Origin: Anaerolineaceae bacterium
GTDB taxonomy: Bacteria > Chloroflexota > Anaerolineae > Anaerolineales > Anaerolineaceae
Length of the DNA: 6,310 nt
Direction: 5' to 3'
Assembly: GCA_003501835.1 (NCBI GenBank)
Contig: DNOU01000003.1
Location: forward strand, 1-6,310
Shown: positions 5,861-6,310 of the stretch, in pieces
Layout: every line of letters begins with the position of its first letter
How positions within the stretch are numbered: the first letter of the stretch is position 1
Notes under the pieces: generated by a model
Seen by the model: the letters and a program-made list of their open reading frames with translations, nothing else
Told to the model about the DNA's origin: nothing
The model's database searches: none
Translations under genes and position numbers: made by a program

Positions 5861-5871
5861 TGTGCTATATT
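5861..5871 (+). promoter_or_regulatory. Extended -10 promoter of msrP
   Basis: TGTGCTATATT matches TRTGnTATAAT with one hexamer mismatch. The -35 position at 17 bases (ATGTAT, 5843-5848) is poor. Predicted transcription start is near 5878, giving a leader of about 34 bases. Confidence 0.58.
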
Positions 5872-5884
5872 AAGAGTAAATTTG

Positions 5885-5898
5885 TCTGATTTATCAGA
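5885..5898 (+). promoter_or_regulatory. Palindrome in the msrP leader, just before the ribosome site
   Basis: TCTGAT (5885-5890), TT, ATCAGA (5893-5898) gives 6-bp symmetrical arms. It lies after the predicted transcription start and 2 bases before AGGAAG (5901-5906), the ribosome site for ATG 5912. A 2-base loop is too tight for a full hairpin (the innermost pair would open), so a DNA operator is more natural than an RNA switch. Role inferred from position only. Confidence 0.4.
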
Positions 5899-5911
5899 TG
5901 AGGAAGCGAAC

Positions 5912-6310
5912 ATGAAGGAATACCTCGAATCTCCCCTGAAAGATGAAATCACCCCGGAAAAGCTGTATTTCTCGAGACGGAAATTTCTCCGGCTCTCGGC
6001 GACGATCGGGGTGACCGCAGCACTGGCTGCATGCGGCGTGACTTCTTTGGAAAATCCAACGCCTGGAAGCGAAGGAACCCCGACTGCCACTGAAACCCCG
6101 CTCCCGGATGTGGAAACGCCGTACGACACCATCATCCATTACAACAATTTCTATGAGTTTTCCACAGATAAGGGTGCGGTGGCAAACATGGTTTCGGAAT
6201 TCCAGACTGAACCCTGGACGGTGGAGATTGGCGGTCTCGTCGACAATCCCGTGACACTGACTGCAGATGAGATCATCCAAAAGTATCCCGCATCCGAACA
6301 TGTGTACCGC
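5912..6310 (+). CDS. msrP: Methionine-sulfoxide reductase catalytic subunit MsrP (YedY), N-terminal part
   Basis: MsrP is the molybdopterin subunit that repairs oxidised methionines in extracytoplasmic proteins, taking electrons from the heme membrane protein MsrQ. The first 133 residues are present; the window ends before the stop, and the family is usually about 330 long. SRRKFLRLS (21-29) is a twin-arginine signal. It is followed by ALAAC (37-41), a lipobox with Cys41, then a Thr/Pro linker (about 49-70). The mature domain begins with YNNFYEFSTDKG (77-88), EPWTVEIGGLVDNP (100-113) and EHVYR (129-133). These match the E. coli protein as I recall it (YNNFYEF, DPWT, and RIYR just before the Mo-binding Cys), so that Cys should follow within a few residues outside the window. 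ATG 5912 has AGGAAG upstream; the ATG at 5898 is out of frame. The lipobox differs from the soluble E. coli enzyme. msrQ is not in view. Confidence 0.94.
   Translation, partial: MKEYLESPLKDEITPEKLYFSRRKFLRLSATIGVTAALAACGVTSLENPTPGSEGTPTATETPLPDVETPYDTIIHYNNFYEFSTDKGAVANMVSEFQTEPWTVEIGGLVDNPVTLTADEIIQKYPASEHVYR

Noticed and set aside
5894..6301. 135-codon minus-strand open frame
   Set aside because: It overlaps the recognised MsrP start region with its Tat signal and YNNFYEF motif on the plus strand.

Overview
The window looks like chromosomal DNA of a Chloroflexota bacterium, probably Anaerolineae-like. This rests on style, not on a marker gene. Several exported proteins pair a lipobox with Thr/Pro/Ala-rich linkers (ATETAVATETA, TPTLPQ, TPTATETP), which are common in that group. 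TTG start use, moderate GC content and TRTGn-type extended -10 promoters also fit. No rRNA, tRNA, CRISPR array, insertion sequence or phage gene was seen.

Left part, minus strand (1-2966): a tightly packed run of five genes reads from right to left. They are a small HIT-family protein (TTG start), a nitroreductase, a GNAT acetyltransferase, a lipoprotein of unknown function, and adenosine deaminase (add), which is cut by the left edge. Gaps are 27, 15, -7 and 9 bases, so one mRNA is likely, with a perfect TATAAT box at 2961-2966. Add deaminates adenosine to inosine, and HIT proteins usually hydrolyse or transfer nucleotides, so a nucleoside-related theme is possible. The nitroreductase, acetyltransferase and lipoprotein do not clearly belong to it.

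Middle, minus strand (3074-4447): a two-gene export operon encodes an Ig-like-fold lipoprotein followed by a secreted protein with two DUF5666-like beta repeats. It has a strong promoter (TTGACA, 17 bp, TAAACT) placed so that the first mRNA would be leaderless. It ends at a GC-rich hairpin terminator. An 18-bp tandem repeat encodes a Thr-rich insertion in the second protein.

Right part, plus strand (4553-6310): a 12-helix MFS exporter of the EntS/MFS_3 type is followed by the start of msrP (yedY), the molybdopterin subunit of methionine-sulfoxide reductase, cut by the right edge just before its Mo-binding Cys. Both have a TGTGnTATAWY promoter upstream. MsrP carries both a twin-arginine motif and a lipobox, suggesting a lipid-anchored form. 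Two small palindromes flank its promoter.

Nothing here amounts to a clearly new defence or mobile system. The most interesting points are the likely leaderless lipoprotein mRNA, the repeat insertion within a DUF5666-like domain, the lipid-anchored MsrP, the HIT protein missing one motif His, and the unknown lipoprotein tied to add.
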